Shown here piece by piece: positions 32,869 through 45,787 of a stretch of DNA of 64,000 bases; the stretch's first letter is position 1, and every line of letters begins with the position of its first letter. The stretch covers positions 186,001 to 250,000 of the forward strand of contig NZ_FMZQ01000006.1 of assembly GCF_900102635.1 (NCBI RefSeq), given 5' to 3'. Position numbers and translations under genes: made by a program. The DNA is from Ectopseudomonas chengduensis (GTDB lineage: Bacteria; Pseudomonadota; Gammaproteobacteria; Pseudomonadales; Pseudomonadaceae). The notes below the pieces were generated by a model. The model saw only the letters and a program-made list of their open reading frames with translations, did no database searches and had not been told where the DNA came from.

Positions 32869-34188
32869 TTACTTGCTGGCAATCCTGGCTCCCCATTCCC
32901 TGGCCTTGGCGATCAGCTCGCTTTCGTCCATGCGCGTCAGGCGGCCGTCGTCCAGCAGCTGCTTGCCGCCAACCCACAAATGCTTCACGCAGTCGCGGCC
33001 GCTGGCATAGATCAGCTGCGATACCGGGTCGTAGATCGGTTGCTGGGCCAGGCCGGAAAGATCGAAGGCGACCACGTCGGCCAGCTTGCCCAGTTCCAGC
33101 GAGCCGGTCTGTGTTTCCAGTCCCAGTGCGCGGGCGCCATTCAAGGTGGCCATGCGCAAGGCGCTGTGAGCGTTCAGGGCGGTGGCGGAACCGGCCACGG
33201 CCTTGGCCAGCAGGGCGGCGGTACGGGTTTCGCCGAGCAGGTCGAGGTCGTTGTTGCTGGCGGCACCATCGGTGCCGATGGCGACGTTGACGCCGGCCTG
33301 CCACAGGCGTTCGACCGGGCAGAAGCCGCTGGCCAGTTTGAGGTTGGACTCGGGGCAATGCACGATGCTGCAGTTGTGCTCCACCAGCAGTGCCAGGTCC
33401 TCGTCATCGATCTGCGTCATGTGCACCGCCTGGAAGCGCGGGCCGAGCAGGCCGAGACGAGCCAGGCGCGCCAGTGGGCGTTCGCCGTGCTTGGCGACGG
33501 CTTCGGCCACTTCCTGCGCGGTTTCGTGCACATGCATATGAATGCCGGCATCCAGCTCGTCAGCCAGTACGCGAATCTGTTCCAGCTTGTCGTCGCTGAC
33601 CGTGTAAGGCGCGTGGGGGCCGAAAGCGATGCGAATACGCGGGTGTTGCTTGAGGTCATCGAACAGCTGCAGGCCCGTACGCAGCGCTTCGGCAGCGTTG
33701 AGTGCGCCGGGTACCGGAAAGTCCAGTACAGGGACGGTGATCTGCGCGCGCACGCCGGCGTTGTGCACGCGTTCGGCGGCGGTCTGCGGGTAGAAATACA
33801 TGTCGGAGAAGCAGCTGATGCCGCCCTTGATCTGTTCGGCGATGGCCAGATCGGTGCCATCGCGGACGAAATCCTCGTCGACCCACTTACCCTCGGCGGG
33901 CCAGATATGTTCGTGCAGCCAGGTCATCAGTGGCAGGTCGTCGGCGATGCCGCGCAAAAGCGTCATCGCGGCGTGGCCGTGGGCGTTGATCAGGCCGGGG
34001 GCAAGCAGGCAATGCGGCAGCTCGCGCACCTCGGTTGCCGGGTGGCGCAAGGCTTCGCTGCGCGGCGCGATCAGTGTGATGCGTCCGTCGCGGATGCCCA
34101 GGCCATGGTCGCGTAGTACCACCCCGGCCGGCTCAACGGGCACCAGCCAGGTGGGCAGGAGCAGCAGGTCGAGAGGGGCTTCGGGCAT
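32869..34188 (-). CDS. mtaD: 5'-methylthioadenosine deaminase (TRZ/ATZ family)
   Basis: 439-residue amidohydrolase. Metal site: HGH in NAHGHAAM, H in HVHET, H in FGPHAPYTV region and Asp in GTDGAASNN. Homologues are annotated MTA/SAH deaminase; PA3170 in P. aeruginosa was reported to deaminate methylthioadenosine to methylthioinosine. The divergent neighbour mtnA, which acts later in methionine salvage, supports this rather than chlorohydrolase annotations. Confidence 0.88.
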   Translation of the reverse strand: MPEAPLDLLLLPTWLVPVEPAGVVLRDHGLGIRDGRITLIAPRSEALRHPATEVRELPHCLLAPGLINAHGHAAMTLLRGIADDLPLMTWLHEHIWPAEGKWVDEDFVRDGTDLAIAEQIKGGISCFSDMYFYPQTAAERVHNAGVRAQITVPVLDFPVPGALNAAEALRTGLQLFDDLKQHPRIRIAFGPHAPYTVSDDKLEQIRVLADELDAGIHMHVHETAQEVAEAVAKHGERPLARLARLGLLGPRFQAVHMTQIDDEDLALLVEHNCSIVHCPESNLKLASGFCPVERLWQAGVNVAIGTDGAASNNDLDLLGETRTAALLAKAVAGSATALNAHSALRMATLNGARALGLETQTGSLELGKLADVVAFDLSGLAQQPIYDPVSQLIYASGRDCVKHLWVGGKQLLDDGRLTRMDESELIAKAREWGARIASK

Positions 34189-34307
34189 GGGGGATTGTCC
34201 GTCTGGCTTGATCGATGCAAGGAAGATCGCCAGTGTATAGATGAACGCACCTGGCTTGAAGTCGTGAGGACGTGCTGGATTGTTCGGCTGGTCTTGGTCG
34301 GTCTGCG

Positions 34308-34313
34308 TATAAT
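34308..34313 (+). promoter_or_regulatory. Likely -10 element of mtnA
   Basis: Perfect TATAAT in the 160-base region between the divergent MTA deaminase and mtnA, 36 bases before the mtnA start. No convincing -35 at the right spacing. Confidence 0.45.
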
Positions 34314-34348
34314 CCGCGATTTTTTGGCGGTGACAGATGGAGTGCGCG

Positions 34349-35425
34349 ATGCGCGAGCAATTGCTGGCGGTGGAGAAGGTTCAGGCAATCGAGTGGCGCG
34401 ATGGCGCGTTGTACCTGCTCGATCAGCGCCTGCTGCCGCATCGGCAGACTTGGTTGCGCTTCGATTCTGCCGCCGAGGTGGCTGACGCGATTCGCGATAT
34501 GGTGGTGCGCGGCGCGCCGGCTATCGGCATCGCTGCTGCCTATGGCCTGGTGCTGGGCGTCCGAGCTCGGCTGCAGGCTGGTGGTGACTGGCGCGAGGCG
34601 CTGGAGGCGGATTTTGTCAGTCTCGAGCGCTCGCGTCCTACCGCGGTAAACCTGTTCTGGGCTCTGCAGCGCATGCGTGAGCGCCTGGCGCGACTCAAGG
34701 ATGGCGACGACATCCTGGCCCTGCTGGAGGCCGAGGCGGTGGGGATTCATCTCAGCGACCGTGAGGCCAACCTGACCATGGCGCAACTGGGCATGGAGTT
34801 GATTCGCAAGCATCAGGGCAACCCGCAGGTGCTGCTGACTCACTGCAATGCCGGTGCGCTGGCGACCGGTGGCTTTGGCACGGCGCTCGGGGTGATTCGC
34901 GCGGCGTATCTGGAAGGCTTGGTCGAGCAGGTCTATGTCGATGAAACCCGCCCCTGGCTGCAGGGCGCGCGGCTGACTGCCTGGGAATTGGCTGGCGACG
35001 GGGTGCCGGTCACTCTCAATGCCGATGCGGCTGCCGCTCACCTGATGAAAACCAAGGGCATCACCTGGGTCATCGTCGGGGCTGACCGTATCACCGCCAA
35101 TGGTGATGTGGCGAACAAGATCGGTACCTACCAGCTGGCGGTCAACGCCATGCATCACGGCGTGCGCCTGATGGTGGTGGCGCCCAGTTCGACCATCGAC
35201 ATGAGCCTGGAAAGCGGCGACGACATCGTGCTCGAAGAGCGTGATGGTCGTGAGCTGCTGGAGGTGGCGGGGCATCGGGTTGCAGCGGATGTGCATGCCG
35301 TCAATCCGGTGTTCGATGTGACGCCGGCTGACCTGGTCGACTACATCGTGACCGAGAAAGGCGTGATCGAACGCCCCGACAGTGCCAAGCTGGCGCAGCT
35401 GATGTGTCGCAAGCGCCTGCACTGA
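34349..35425 (+). CDS. mtnA: Methylthioribose-1-phosphate isomerase
   Basis: 358 residues from the ATG at 34349 (GGAG six bases in front); an ATG four codons earlier is possible. Converts methylthioribose-1-P to methylthioribulose-1-P in methionine salvage. Family motifs: [38 protein letters not shown] (catalytic Cys in HCNAG), [18 protein letters not shown] and [20 protein letters not shown] (catalytic Asp). Confidence 0.95.
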   Translation: MREQLLAVEKVQAIEWRDGALYLLDQRLLPHRQTWLRFDSAAEVADAIRDMVVRGAPAIGIAAAYGLVLGVRARLQAGGDWREALEADFVSLERSRPTAVNLFWALQRMRERLARLKDGDDILALLEAEAVGIHLSDREANLTMAQLGMELIRKHQGNPQVLLTHCNAGALATGGFGTALGVIRAAYLEGLVEQVYVDETRPWLQGARLTAWELAGDGVPVTLNADAAAAHLMKTKGITWVIVGADRITANGDVANKIGTYQLAVNAMHHGVRLMVVAPSSTIDMSLESGDDIVLEERDGRELLEVAGHRVAADVHAVNPVFDVTPADLVDYIVTEKGVIERPDSAKLAQLMCRKRLH

Positions 35426-35450
35426 GCAGATCGAGCGCGGCTAACTCCTT

Positions 35451-35630
35451 GTAGGAGCCCCGCCCCGGGGGCGAAGCTTTTGCTTTTGCAGCTTTTTTGC
35501 GGTTTGCCACCTTCGAGGCATGGGCCGGATGTTGTGGAATGGCCGCCATTCGCCGCGGGGCGCGGCTCCTACACAGATTGCGGTGTTCGATGGCGTGGCG
35601 TAGGAGCCCCGCCCCGGGGCGAAGCCTTTG
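35451..35630. repeat. REP cluster (family 1) between mtnA and gyrA
   Basis: A pair (35451-35572: GTAGGAGCCCCGCCCCGGGG... and CGCCGCGGGGCGCGGCTCCTAC) and a single arm at 35600-35630 (GTAGGAGCCCCGCCCCGGGGCGAAG). The rest of the gap, 35631-35917, holds a GGCTGACTACAGCC hairpin (about 35768-35781) and should contain the gyrA promoter; TAATCT near 35743 is a weak -10 candidate. Confidence 0.8.
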
Positions 35631-35917
35631 CTTTCATTGGCCGTGCGACAGCCCCAGCAGGTTGGTCGTTTCGCCTCTTTCCGTCTCGTTTGCTCCGCTT
35701 CTCCATGAGGGTGCTCGGGGTAGGTGTGTGGCGCGCTTTGTGGTAATCTCCGGCAGTTTTCAAGGGGGCTGACTACAGCCACCTTCACTGCATCGAATCG
35801 TGACATAACTCGTTGATTTGTCGTGAGTCGCTGATGGCTTGAGGCTATCGCGACGAGCTCCATGGCGTTCAGGAAGAATGACGCGGAGTTTCACCAGAAA
35901 AAGGAACCAGGCTTCTC

Positions 35918-38686
<2,769 letters not shown>

Positions 38687-38698
38687 AGTCGGGCTCCG

Positions 38699-38742
38699 TG
38701 GGAGGGGCTTTAGCCGCGACTATCGTGCTAAAGCCCCTCCCA
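38699..38742. terminator. Hairpin after gyrA (REP-like)
   Basis: Arms TGGGAGGGGCTTTAGC and GCTAAAGCCCCTCCCA (16 bp, perfect) around a 12-base loop. There is no T-run after it, so it is a palindromic repeat or an RNA-stabilising hairpin rather than a typical terminator. Transcription may continue into serC. Confidence 0.6.
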
Positions 38743-38811
38743 TAGGCACGGTGACAGTGTGGACATGCCATCGCCTGGTGGTGGCGTTCTGTGAATCTGA
38801 GAGAGACAGAC

Positions 38812-39897
38812 GTGAGCAAGCGAGCTTTTAACTTCTGCGCCGGCCCGGCCGCGCTGCCGACCGCTGTACTGCAACGCGCCCAGGCCGAGATGCTCGACTG
38901 GCAAGGCAAGGGCCTCTCGGTGATGGAGATGAGCCATCGCAGCGATGAGTACGTGGCCATCGCCAGTCAGGCCGAGCAGGACCTGCGTGATCTGCTCGCT
39001 GTGCCCAACGACTACAAGGTGCTGTTCCTGCAGGGCGGTGCCAGTCAGCAGTTCGCCGAGATTCCGCTGAACCTGCTGCCGGAAGACGGCGTGGCCGACT
39101 ACGTCGAAACCGGCATCTGGTCGAAGAAGGCCATCGAAGAGGCCCGTCGTTACGGTGCCATCAACGTGGCTGCCAGCGCCAAGGCGCATGATTACTTCGC
39201 CATTCCCGGGCAGAACGACTGGCAGCTGTCGAAAGACGCTGCCTACGTGCATTACTGCAGCAACGAGACCATCGGCGGTCTGCAGTTCGACTGGGTGCCG
39301 CAGGTCGGCGATACCCCGCTGGTCGCCGACATGTCTTCGGACATCCTCTCGCGTTCGCTGGATGTGTCGCAGTTCGGCCTGATCTACGCCGGTGCGCAGA
39401 AGAACATCGGCCCGAGCGGTTTGGTGGTGGTGATCGTCCGTGAAGACCTGCTCGGTCGCGCCCGTTCCAGCTGCCCGACCATGCTCGACTACAAGATCTC
39501 CGCCGATAACGGTTCGATGTACAACACCCCGGCGACCTATTCCTGGTACCTCTCCGGCCTGGTCTTCCAGTGGCTGAAGGAGCAGGGCGGCGTCGAGGCC
39601 ATGGAGCGCATCAACCGCGCCAAGAAGGACCTGCTGTACAAGGCCATCGACGACAGCGATTTCTACAGCAACCCCATCGCCCACAACGCGCGTTCCTGGA
39701 TGAACGTGCCGTTCCGCCTGGCTGACGAGAAGCTGGACAAGGCCTTCCTCGCTGGTGCTGATGAGCGCGGCCTGCTCAACCTGAAAGGGCATCGCTCGGT
39801 CGGTGGCATGCGTGCCTCGATCTACAACGCCGTGGGTATGGATGCGGTCGAGGCGCTGGTGGCCTATATGGCCGAGTTCGAGAAGGAGCACGCCTGA
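38812..39897 (+). CDS. serC: Phosphoserine aminotransferase
   Basis: 361 residues, GTG start at 38812 with GAGAGAGA upstream (MSKRAFNFCAGPAALP). PLP enzyme of serine and pyridoxal biosynthesis. PLP lysine in YAGAQKNIGPSGL; substrate motifs HRS in GHRSVGGMRASIYN and GGASQQF. One base separates it from pheA, so they are coupled. An alternative GTG at 38791 adds seven residues absent from typical SerC. Confidence 0.95.
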   Translation: MSKRAFNFCAGPAALPTAVLQRAQAEMLDWQGKGLSVMEMSHRSDEYVAIASQAEQDLRDLLAVPNDYKVLFLQGGASQQFAEIPLNLLPEDGVADYVETGIWSKKAIEEARRYGAINVAASAKAHDYFAIPGQNDWQLSKDAAYVHYCSNETIGGLQFDWVPQVGDTPLVADMSSDILSRSLDVSQFGLIYAGAQKNIGPSGLVVVIVREDLLGRARSSCPTMLDYKISADNGSMYNTPATYSWYLSGLVFQWLKEQGGVEAMERINRAKKDLLYKAIDDSDFYSNPIAHNARSWMNVPFRLADEKLDKAFLAGADERGLLNLKGHRSVGGMRASIYNAVGMDAVEALVAYMAEFEKEHA

Positions 39898-39898
39898 T

Positions 39899-40993
39899 AT
39901 GTCCGAGCAGGAACTGCAAGCGCTGCGGGTACGCATCGACAACCTCGATGAGCGCATCCTCGAGCTGATCAGCGACCGTGCCCGCTGCGCCGAAGAAGTC
40001 GCGCGAGTGAAAATGAAGGAGTTGAAGGAGGGCGAGTCGCCCGTCTTCTACCGCCCCGAGCGCGAAGCTCAGGTGCTCAAGCGCGTGATGGAGCGAAATA
40101 AGGGACCGCTGGGCAATGAGGAAATGGCGCGGTTGTTCCGTGAAATCATGTCCTCCTGCCTGGCGCTGGAAAACCCGTTGAAAGTCGCTTATCTCGGCCC
40201 TGAAGGCACCTTCAGTCAGGCAGCGGCGATGAAGCACTTCGGTCATGCGGTGATCAGCGTGCCGATGGCGGCCATCGACGAGGTGTTCCGCGAAGTGGCT
40301 GCCGGTGCGGTCAACTTCGGCGTGGTGCCGGTGGAGAATTCCACCGAAGGCGCGATCAACCACACCCTCGACAGCTTCCTCGAGCACGACATGGTCATCT
40401 GTGGCGAAGTCGAGCTGCGCATTCACCATCACCTGCTGGTCGGCGAGACCACCAAGACCGACAAGATCACCCGCATCTACTCCCATGCCCAGTCGCTGGC
40501 ACAGTGCCGCAAGTGGCTTGATGCGCACTACCCGAACGTCGAGCGCGTGGCGGTTTCCAGCAACGCCGATGCGGCCAAGCGGGTCAAGAGCGAGTGGAAC
40601 AGTGCGGCTATCGCCGGCGACATGGCGGCCAATCTGTATGGCCTGACCAAGCTGGCGGAAAAGATCGAGGATCGCCCGGACAACTCCACACGTTTCCTTA
40701 TCATCGGCAGCCAGGAAGTGCCGCCGACCGGCGACGACAAGACCTCGATCATCGTCTCCATGCGCAACAAGCCGGGCGCGCTGCATGAGTTGCTGGTGCC
40801 GTTCCACAATAATGGCATCGACCTGACTCGCATCGAGACTCGTCCTTCGCGCAGTGGCAAGTGGACCTACGTGTTCTTCATCGATTTCGTTGGTCATCAC
40901 CGTGATCCGCTGATCAAGGATGTGCTGGAAAAACTTGCCCAGGAGGCCGTGGCACTGAAGGTGCTGGGCTCATATCCGAAGGCGGTGCTTTGA
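39899..40993 (+). CDS. pheA: Chorismate mutase/prephenate dehydratase (P-protein)
   Basis: 364 residues. N-terminal AroQ mutase (1-90, LRVRIDNLDERILELISDRAR), dehydratase domain (about 95-275, AYLGPEGTFSQAAA, VPVENSTEGAINHTLD, NSTRFLII), C-terminal ACT regulatory domain (about 285-360, GALHELLVPF and IETRPSRSGKWTYVFFID with the ESRP-like motif). Feeds phenylalanine synthesis and is feedback-inhibited by it. Followed directly by cysC. Confidence 0.96.
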   Translation: MSEQELQALRVRIDNLDERILELISDRARCAEEVARVKMKELKEGESPVFYRPEREAQVLKRVMERNKGPLGNEEMARLFREIMSSCLALENPLKVAYLGPEGTFSQAAAMKHFGHAVISVPMAAIDEVFREVAAGAVNFGVVPVENSTEGAINHTLDSFLEHDMVICGEVELRIHHHLLVGETTKTDKITRIYSHAQSLAQCRKWLDAHYPNVERVAVSSNADAAKRVKSEWNSAAIAGDMAANLYGLTKLAEKIEDRPDNSTRFLIIGSQEVPPTGDDKTSIIVSMRNKPGALHELLVPFHNNGIDLTRIETRPSRSGKWTYVFFIDFVGHHRDPLIKDVLEKLAQEAVALKVLGSYPKAVL

Positions 40994-41590
40994 GTGGAGC
41001 CTGGGCTTCAGGTGCCGCTGGGCTCCTCGCTTGTAGAGTGCAGCCAACGGGTACTGAGCAAGCAGCAGGAGCCTTTCGTCATCTGGTTCACGGGGCTCAG
41101 TGGTGCGGGCAAGTCGACTCTGGCCGGAGCGCTGGAGCGCAGCCTGCAAGCCGAGGGTCGGCATACCTATCTACTCGATGGAGATCGTCTGCGTCTCGGT
41201 CTGAATCGTGATCTGGGTTTCTCCGAGCATGATCGGCAAGAGAATATTCGTCGTGCTGGTGAGGTGGCGGCATTGATGGTCGATGCAGGTCTGGTCGTGC
41301 TGGCTGCGTTCATTTCGCCTTTTCGTGTTGATCGCGATGCTGTGCGTCAGTTGTTGCCCGGTCGATTCGTCGAGGTCTTCATTGATACGCCTCTGCACGT
41401 TTGCGAAGCCCGTGATCCGAAGGGACTTTACCGACGGGCACGGGCCGGCCTGATCAAGAACGTCACGGGACTTGATTCTCCATTCGAGGCACCGCAGGCT
41501 GCCGAATTGCGTTTCGATACCAGCAGCTGTTCGGTTGCAGAGGCCGTGCAGCAGATCCACGACTACCTCAGGAGCCGTCATGCCCTGTGA
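40994..41590 (+). CDS. cysC: Adenylylsulfate (APS) kinase
   Basis: 198 residues; phosphorylates APS to PAPS. P-loop [56 protein letters not shown] and [27 protein letters not shown] are textbook CysC motifs. GTG start follows the pheA stop with no gap. In most pseudomonads APS kinase is fused to CysN, and pheA is followed directly by hisC, so this is an inserted extra gene. Slightly lower GC than its neighbours. A link to sulfation of exopolysaccharide or O-antigen, whose genes are 10 kb away, is conceivable but no sulfotransferase is seen. Confidence 0.93.
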   Translation: MEPGLQVPLGSSLVECSQRVLSKQQEPFVIWFTGLSGAGKSTLAGALERSLQAEGRHTYLLDGDRLRLGLNRDLGFSEHDRQENIRRAGEVAALMVDAGLVVLAAFISPFRVDRDAVRQLLPGRFVEVFIDTPLHVCEARDPKGLYRRARAGLIKNVTGLDSPFEAPQAAELRFDTSSCSVAEAVQQIHDYLRSRHAL

Positions 41591-41629
41591 TTTGGTCAAA
41601 CGTATTGCGTTAGAGAAGAGCCTCCATTC

Positions 41630-42739
41630 ATGAGTTGCGATTTCCTAGCCCTGGCCCAGCCAGGCGTGCAAAAGCTGTCCCCCTATGTACCAGGCAAGCC
41701 AGTCGACGAGTTGGCTCGTGAGCTGGGGCTCGATCCGGCCGGTATCGTCAAGCTGGCCAGCAATGAGAACCCGCTCGGCCCGAGCGACAAGGTGCTGGCA
41801 GCGATTCGCGCCGAACTGGACGAGCTGACCCGCTACCCGGATGGCAATGGCTTCACCCTCAAGACTGCGTTGGCTGCCCGTTACGGCGTCGACGCCGCGC
41901 AGGTGACGTTGGGCAATGGCTCCAACGACATCCTGGAACTGGTTGCCCGTGCCTATCTGGCACCTGGTCTCAACGCCGTGTTCAGCGACTACGCCTTCGC
42001 GGTTTACCCCATCGCCACCCAGGCAGTCGGCGCGCAGGGCAAGATCGTGCCGGCCAAGGATTACGCTCACGACCTGCAGGCGATGCTTGCCGCCATCGAT
42101 GACAACACCCGCGTCGTCTTCATTGCCAACCCCAACAACCCGACCGGTACCTGGTTCGGGCCGGATGCGCTGGAAGCCTTCCTGGCTCAGGTGCCGGAAT
42201 CGGTGCTGGTGGTGCTTGACGAAGCCTATATCGAGTACGCCGAAGGCGACGAGCTGCCAGACGGTCTTGATTACCTGGCGCGCTATCCGAACCTGCTGGT
42301 CTCGCGCACCTTCTCCAAGGCCTACGGCCTGGCTTCGTTGCGTGTCGGCTACGCCATCAGCTCGCCGGCGATCGCCGATGTGCTCAACCGCGTGCGTCAG
42401 CCGTTCAACGTCAACAGCCTCGCGCTGGCCGCAGCCTGCGCCGCGCTGGCCGATGCCGATTACCTGGCCGAGAGCCGTCGCTTGAACGATGCCGGGATGC
42501 AGCAGCTGGAAGAGGGCTTGCGTGCCCTGGGGTTGAGCTGGATTGCCTCCAGGGCCAACTTCATCGCCGTCGATTTTGGCCGCGACACCGCCGCGATCAA
42601 CCAGGCGCTGCTGCGTGAAGGGGTGATCGTGCGGCCGATGGCCGGTTACCGCATGCCGAATTTCCTGCGCGTCTCCATCGGTTTGCCGAGAGAGAACGCA
42701 CGCTTCCTCGAGGCGCTGGCCAAGGTGCTGTCGGCGTGA
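41630..42739 (+). CDS. hisC: Histidinol-phosphate/aromatic aminotransferase
   Basis: 369 residues; second HisC paralogue (hisC2, PA3165 type) of the aromatic operon. PLP lysine in SRTFSKAYGLASLRVGY, NPNNPTGTW, ASNENPLGPS at the start. In this context it probably also transaminates phenylpyruvate or 4-hydroxyphenylpyruvate. Stop codon overlaps the GTG of the next gene by four bases (GTGA). Confidence 0.94.
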   Translation: MSCDFLALAQPGVQKLSPYVPGKPVDELARELGLDPAGIVKLASNENPLGPSDKVLAAIRAELDELTRYPDGNGFTLKTALAARYGVDAAQVTLGNGSNDILELVARAYLAPGLNAVFSDYAFAVYPIATQAVGAQGKIVPAKDYAHDLQAMLAAIDDNTRVVFIANPNNPTGTWFGPDALEAFLAQVPESVLVVLDEAYIEYAEGDELPDGLDYLARYPNLLVSRTFSKAYGLASLRVGYAISSPAIADVLNRVRQPFNVNSLALAAACAALADADYLAESRRLNDAGMQQLEEGLRALGLSWIASRANFIAVDFGRDTAAINQALLREGVIVRPMAGYRMPNFLRVSIGLPRENARFLEALAKVLSA

Positions 42740-44976
42740 CTGTCACTGCAGTGCAATCCAATGCCCCTAAGATCGGCCGCCTGGTGGTGGTCGGCCTCGG
42801 CCTGATCGGTGGCTCCTTCGCCAAGGGCCTGCGTGAGCGTGGCCTGTGTCGGGAGGTGGTGGGGGTCGATCTGGATGCCGAATCCCGTCGTCTGGCGGTA
42901 CAGCTGGGCGTTGTCGATCGTTGCGAGAGCGACCTTGCTGCCGCCTGTCAGGGGGCTGATGTCATCCAGCTGGCAGTGCCTATCCTGGCCATGGAGAAGG
43001 TGCTTGCTCAGCTGGCCGCGCTGGACCTCGGCAATGCCGTGCTGACCGACGTCGGTAGCGCCAAGGGGAATGTCGTGCGTGCGGCACGTCTGGCATTTTC
43101 CGGCAAGGCTGTGCGACTGGTGCCCGGCCATCCCATTGCGGGGTCCGAGCAGAGCGGGGTGGAGGCGGCCAACGCCGAGTTGTTCCGGCGCCACAAGGTC
43201 ATCCTGACGCCCTGTGAGCACAGCGATGAGGCGGCTCTGGCGCTGGTCGAAGGGCTGTGGCGCGAGTTGGGGGCGGATGTCGAGGCGATGGAGGTCGAAC
43301 ATCACGACCAGGTGCTCGCCGCCACCAGCCATCTGCCGCACCTGCTGGCCTTTACCCTGGTCGACTCGCTGGCCAAGCGCAGCGAGAACCTGGAAATTTT
43401 CCGCTATGCCGCCGGCGGTTTCCGCGACTTCACGCGGATCGCCGGCAGTGATCCGGTGATGTGGCACGATATCTTCCTCGCCAATCGCGAGGCCGTGCTG
43501 CGCACACTGGATACGTTTCGCGACGACCTCGACGCCTTGCGCGATGCGGTCGACGCCGGGGATGGGCATCAACTGCTGGGCGTGTTCACCCGCGCCCGCG
43601 TGGCCCGCGAACATTTCAGCAAAATTCTGGCCCGCAGGGCCTATGTGGACGCTATGCACTCGACCGATCTGATTTTCCTGGCAAAACCTGGTAGCTCGCT
43701 GGCTGGACGTATCCGCGTACCGGGTGACAAATCCATCTCGCACCGTTCGATCATGCTGGGTTCGCTGGCCGAAGGCACCACCGAGGTCGAAGGCTTCCTC
43801 GAGGGTGAAGACGCCCTGGCCACGCTGCAGGCATTCCGCGACATGGGCGTGGTCATCGAAGGTCCGCACCACGGCCGCGTGACCATCCATGGCGTCGGCC
43901 TGCATGGTCTGAAAGCGCCGGCCGGCCCGCTGTACATGGGGAACTCCGGCACCTCCATGCGCTTGCTCTCCGGCTTGTTGGCCGCGCAGCCGTTCGACAC
44001 CACGCTGACCGGTGATGCTTCGCTGTCCAAGCGCCCGATGAATCGCGTGGCCAAGCCGTTGCGTGAGATGGGGGCGGTGATCGAGACCGGCCCGGAAGGC
44101 CGTCCGCCACTGACCATCAAGGGCGGTCAGCGCCTGACCGGCATGGCCTACGAAATGCCCATGGCCAGCGCCCAGGTCAAATCCTGCCTGCTGCTGGCCG
44201 GTTTGTACGCCGCTGGTAGCACCTCGGTGACCGAGCCGGCGCCGACCCGTGATCACACCGAGCGCATGCTGCGCGGCTTCGGCTACCCGGTCAGCGTTGA
44301 GGGCAGCACTGCCAGCGTCGAGTCCGGCCACAAACTGACCGCCACGTGCATCGAAGTACCGGCGGATATTTCCTCGGCTGCTTTCTTCCTGGTCGCTGCC
44401 AGCATCGCTGCAGGCTCCGAACTGGTGCTGGAACACGTCGGCATCAACCCGACTCGCACCGGCGTGATCGACATTCTGAAGCTGATGGGCGGTGACATCA
44501 CCCTGGAAAACCAGCGTGAAGTCGGCGGTGAGCCAGTGGCCGACATTCGCGTGCGTGCGGCCAAGCTTAAAGGCATCGATATCCCGGAAGACCTGGTACC
44601 GCTGGCCATCGATGAATTCCCGGTGCTGTTCGTCGCTGCCGCCTGTGCCGAAGGTCGTACCGTGTTGCGCGGCGCCGAAGAGCTGCGCGTTAAAGAGTCC
44701 GACCGTATCCAGGTCATGGCCGATGGCCTGATCGCCCTGGGCGTGAAGGCCGAGCCGACCCCGGACGGCATCATCATCGAAGGCGGCGCCATTGGCGGTG
44801 GCGAAGTCTGGGCGCATGGCGATCACCGTATCGCCATGTCCTTCAGCGTCGCCTCGCTGCGCGCCAGTGCGCCAATTCGTATTCACGACTGCGCCAACGT
44901 CGCCACCTCCTTCCCCAACTTCCTTGCTTTGGCGGCTGAAGTCGGTATCAACGTGGCCGTAGAGGGCAACGCATGA
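42736..44976 (+). CDS. tyrA-aroA: Cyclohexadienyl dehydrogenase-EPSP synthase fusion
   Basis: 746 residues, GTG start at 42736. N-terminal TyrA (about 10-300): NAD motif [38 protein letters not shown]-terminal AroA (about 310-746): [52 protein letters not shown], and a late RIQVMADGL and GDHRIAMSF. Combines the last shikimate step with tyrosine synthesis. The fusion is characteristic of pseudomonads and intact here. Confidence 0.96.
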   Translation: MTVTAVQSNAPKIGRLVVVGLGLIGGSFAKGLRERGLCREVVGVDLDAESRRLAVQLGVVDRCESDLAAACQGADVIQLAVPILAMEKVLAQLAALDLGNAVLTDVGSAKGNVVRAARLAFSGKAVRLVPGHPIAGSEQSGVEAANAELFRRHKVILTPCEHSDEAALALVEGLWRELGADVEAMEVEHHDQVLAATSHLPHLLAFTLVDSLAKRSENLEIFRYAAGGFRDFTRIAGSDPVMWHDIFLANREAVLRTLDTFRDDLDALRDAVDAGDGHQLLGVFTRARVAREHFSKILARRAYVDAMHSTDLIFLAKPGSSLAGRIRVPGDKSISHRSIMLGSLAEGTTEVEGFLEGEDALATLQAFRDMGVVIEGPHHGRVTIHGVGLHGLKAPAGPLYMGNSGTSMRLLSGLLAAQPFDTTLTGDASLSKRPMNRVAKPLREMGAVIETGPEGRPPLTIKGGQRLTGMAYEMPMASAQVKSCLLLAGLYAAGSTSVTEPAPTRDHTERMLRGFGYPVSVEGSTASVESGHKLTATCIEVPADISSAAFFLVAASIAAGSELVLEHVGINPTRTGVIDILKLMGGDITLENQREVGGEPVADIRVRAAKLKGIDIPEDLVPLAIDEFPVLFVAAACAEGRTVLRGAEELRVKESDRIQVMADGLIALGVKAEPTPDGIIIEGGAIGGGEVWAHGDHRIAMSFSVASLRASAPIRIHDCANVATSFPNFLALAAEVGINVAVEGNA

Positions 44977-45638
44977 ACGTCCCGGTAATCACCGTCGACG
45001 GGCCGAGCGGGTCGGGCAAGGGCACGCTTTGCGCTCTGCTGGCCAAGCAGTTGGGCTGGAATCTGCTCGACTCCGGTGCGCTCTATCGCCTGCTGGCCTT
45101 CGCCGCTGGCAACCACGGCATCGACCTGACCAACGAAGAGTCGCTCAAGCAGCTGGCCGCGCATCTGGATGTGCAGTTCATCGACAAGCGCATCATCCTC
45201 GAAGGCGAGGAGGTGACCGACGCCATCCGTAACGAGCAGATAGGGGCGGGCGCTTCCATGGTCGCCTCGCTGCCTGCCGTACGCGAAGCGCTGCTGCAGC
45301 GTCAGCGCGCGTTTCAGGAGATGCCAGGCCTGGTGGCAGACGGTCGCGACATGGGTACCGTAGTGTTCGCCGACGCGCCGCTGAAGATTTTCCTGACCGC
45401 CAGCGCCGAGGAGCGTGCCCGTCGCCGCTACTTGCAGTTGAAGGCCAAGGGTGATGATGTTAATCTCGCGAGTCTTCTCGACGAGATACGGGCGCGCGAC
45501 GAGCGCGATACCCAGCGCGCGGTGGCTCCGCTCAAGCCGGCAGCCGACGCAATAGTGCTGGATTCCACCGAGCTTTCCATCGAGCAGGTGCTTGAACGAA
45601 TTCTGAGCGAGGTCGCTGATCGCGATATCGCCGGTTAA
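44973..45638 (+). CDS. cmk: Cytidylate kinase
   Basis: 221 residues. P-loop [26 protein letters not shown] (CMP site), [15 protein letters not shown] and the lid [14 protein letters not shown]. Converts CMP and dCMP to the diphosphates. ATGA overlap of four bases with aroA; last gene of the coupled operon before rpsA. Confidence 0.96.
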   Translation: MNVPVITVDGPSGSGKGTLCALLAKQLGWNLLDSGALYRLLAFAAGNHGIDLTNEESLKQLAAHLDVQFIDKRIILEGEEVTDAIRNEQIGAGASMVASLPAVREALLQRQRAFQEMPGLVADGRDMGTVVFADAPLKIFLTASAEERARRRYLQLKAKGDDVNLASLLDEIRARDERDTQRAVAPLKPAADAIVLDSTELSIEQVLERILSEVADRDIAG

Positions 45639-45674
45639 GGGCTTTCGGTTGCTCTAAATCGAAAAGTCCGCCAG

Positions 45675-45716
45675 GAGGCATGCGGGAGACCAGTCCTAGT
45701 CCCGTAGGCCTCTTTT
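45675..45716 (+). promoter_or_regulatory. Hairpin in cmk-rpsA intergenic leader
   Basis: Arms GAGGCATGCGGGA (45675-45687) and TCCCGTAGGCCTC (45700-45712), one mismatch and one G-T pair, a 12-base loop and TTTT after. Reads like a weak terminator/attenuator ending the cmk transcript, or an rpsA leader structure for S1 autocontrol. The choice cannot be made from sequence alone. Confidence 0.55.
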
Positions 45717-45787
45717 CACATGAACGAACCCACATTGTCTGGAGTGTGGTTTGGGCGAATCCCCGCCCTTGATCAACAGGAATCAAC

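Noticed and set aside
38699..38742. Strong rho-independent terminator of gyrA
   Set aside because: The stem is perfect but no T-run follows, so it is listed as a REP-like hairpin with modest confidence.
42646..44886. 746-codon open frame on the minus strand
   Set aside because: Antisense shadow of tyrA-aroA; the same length is chance, and all motifs are on the plus strand.
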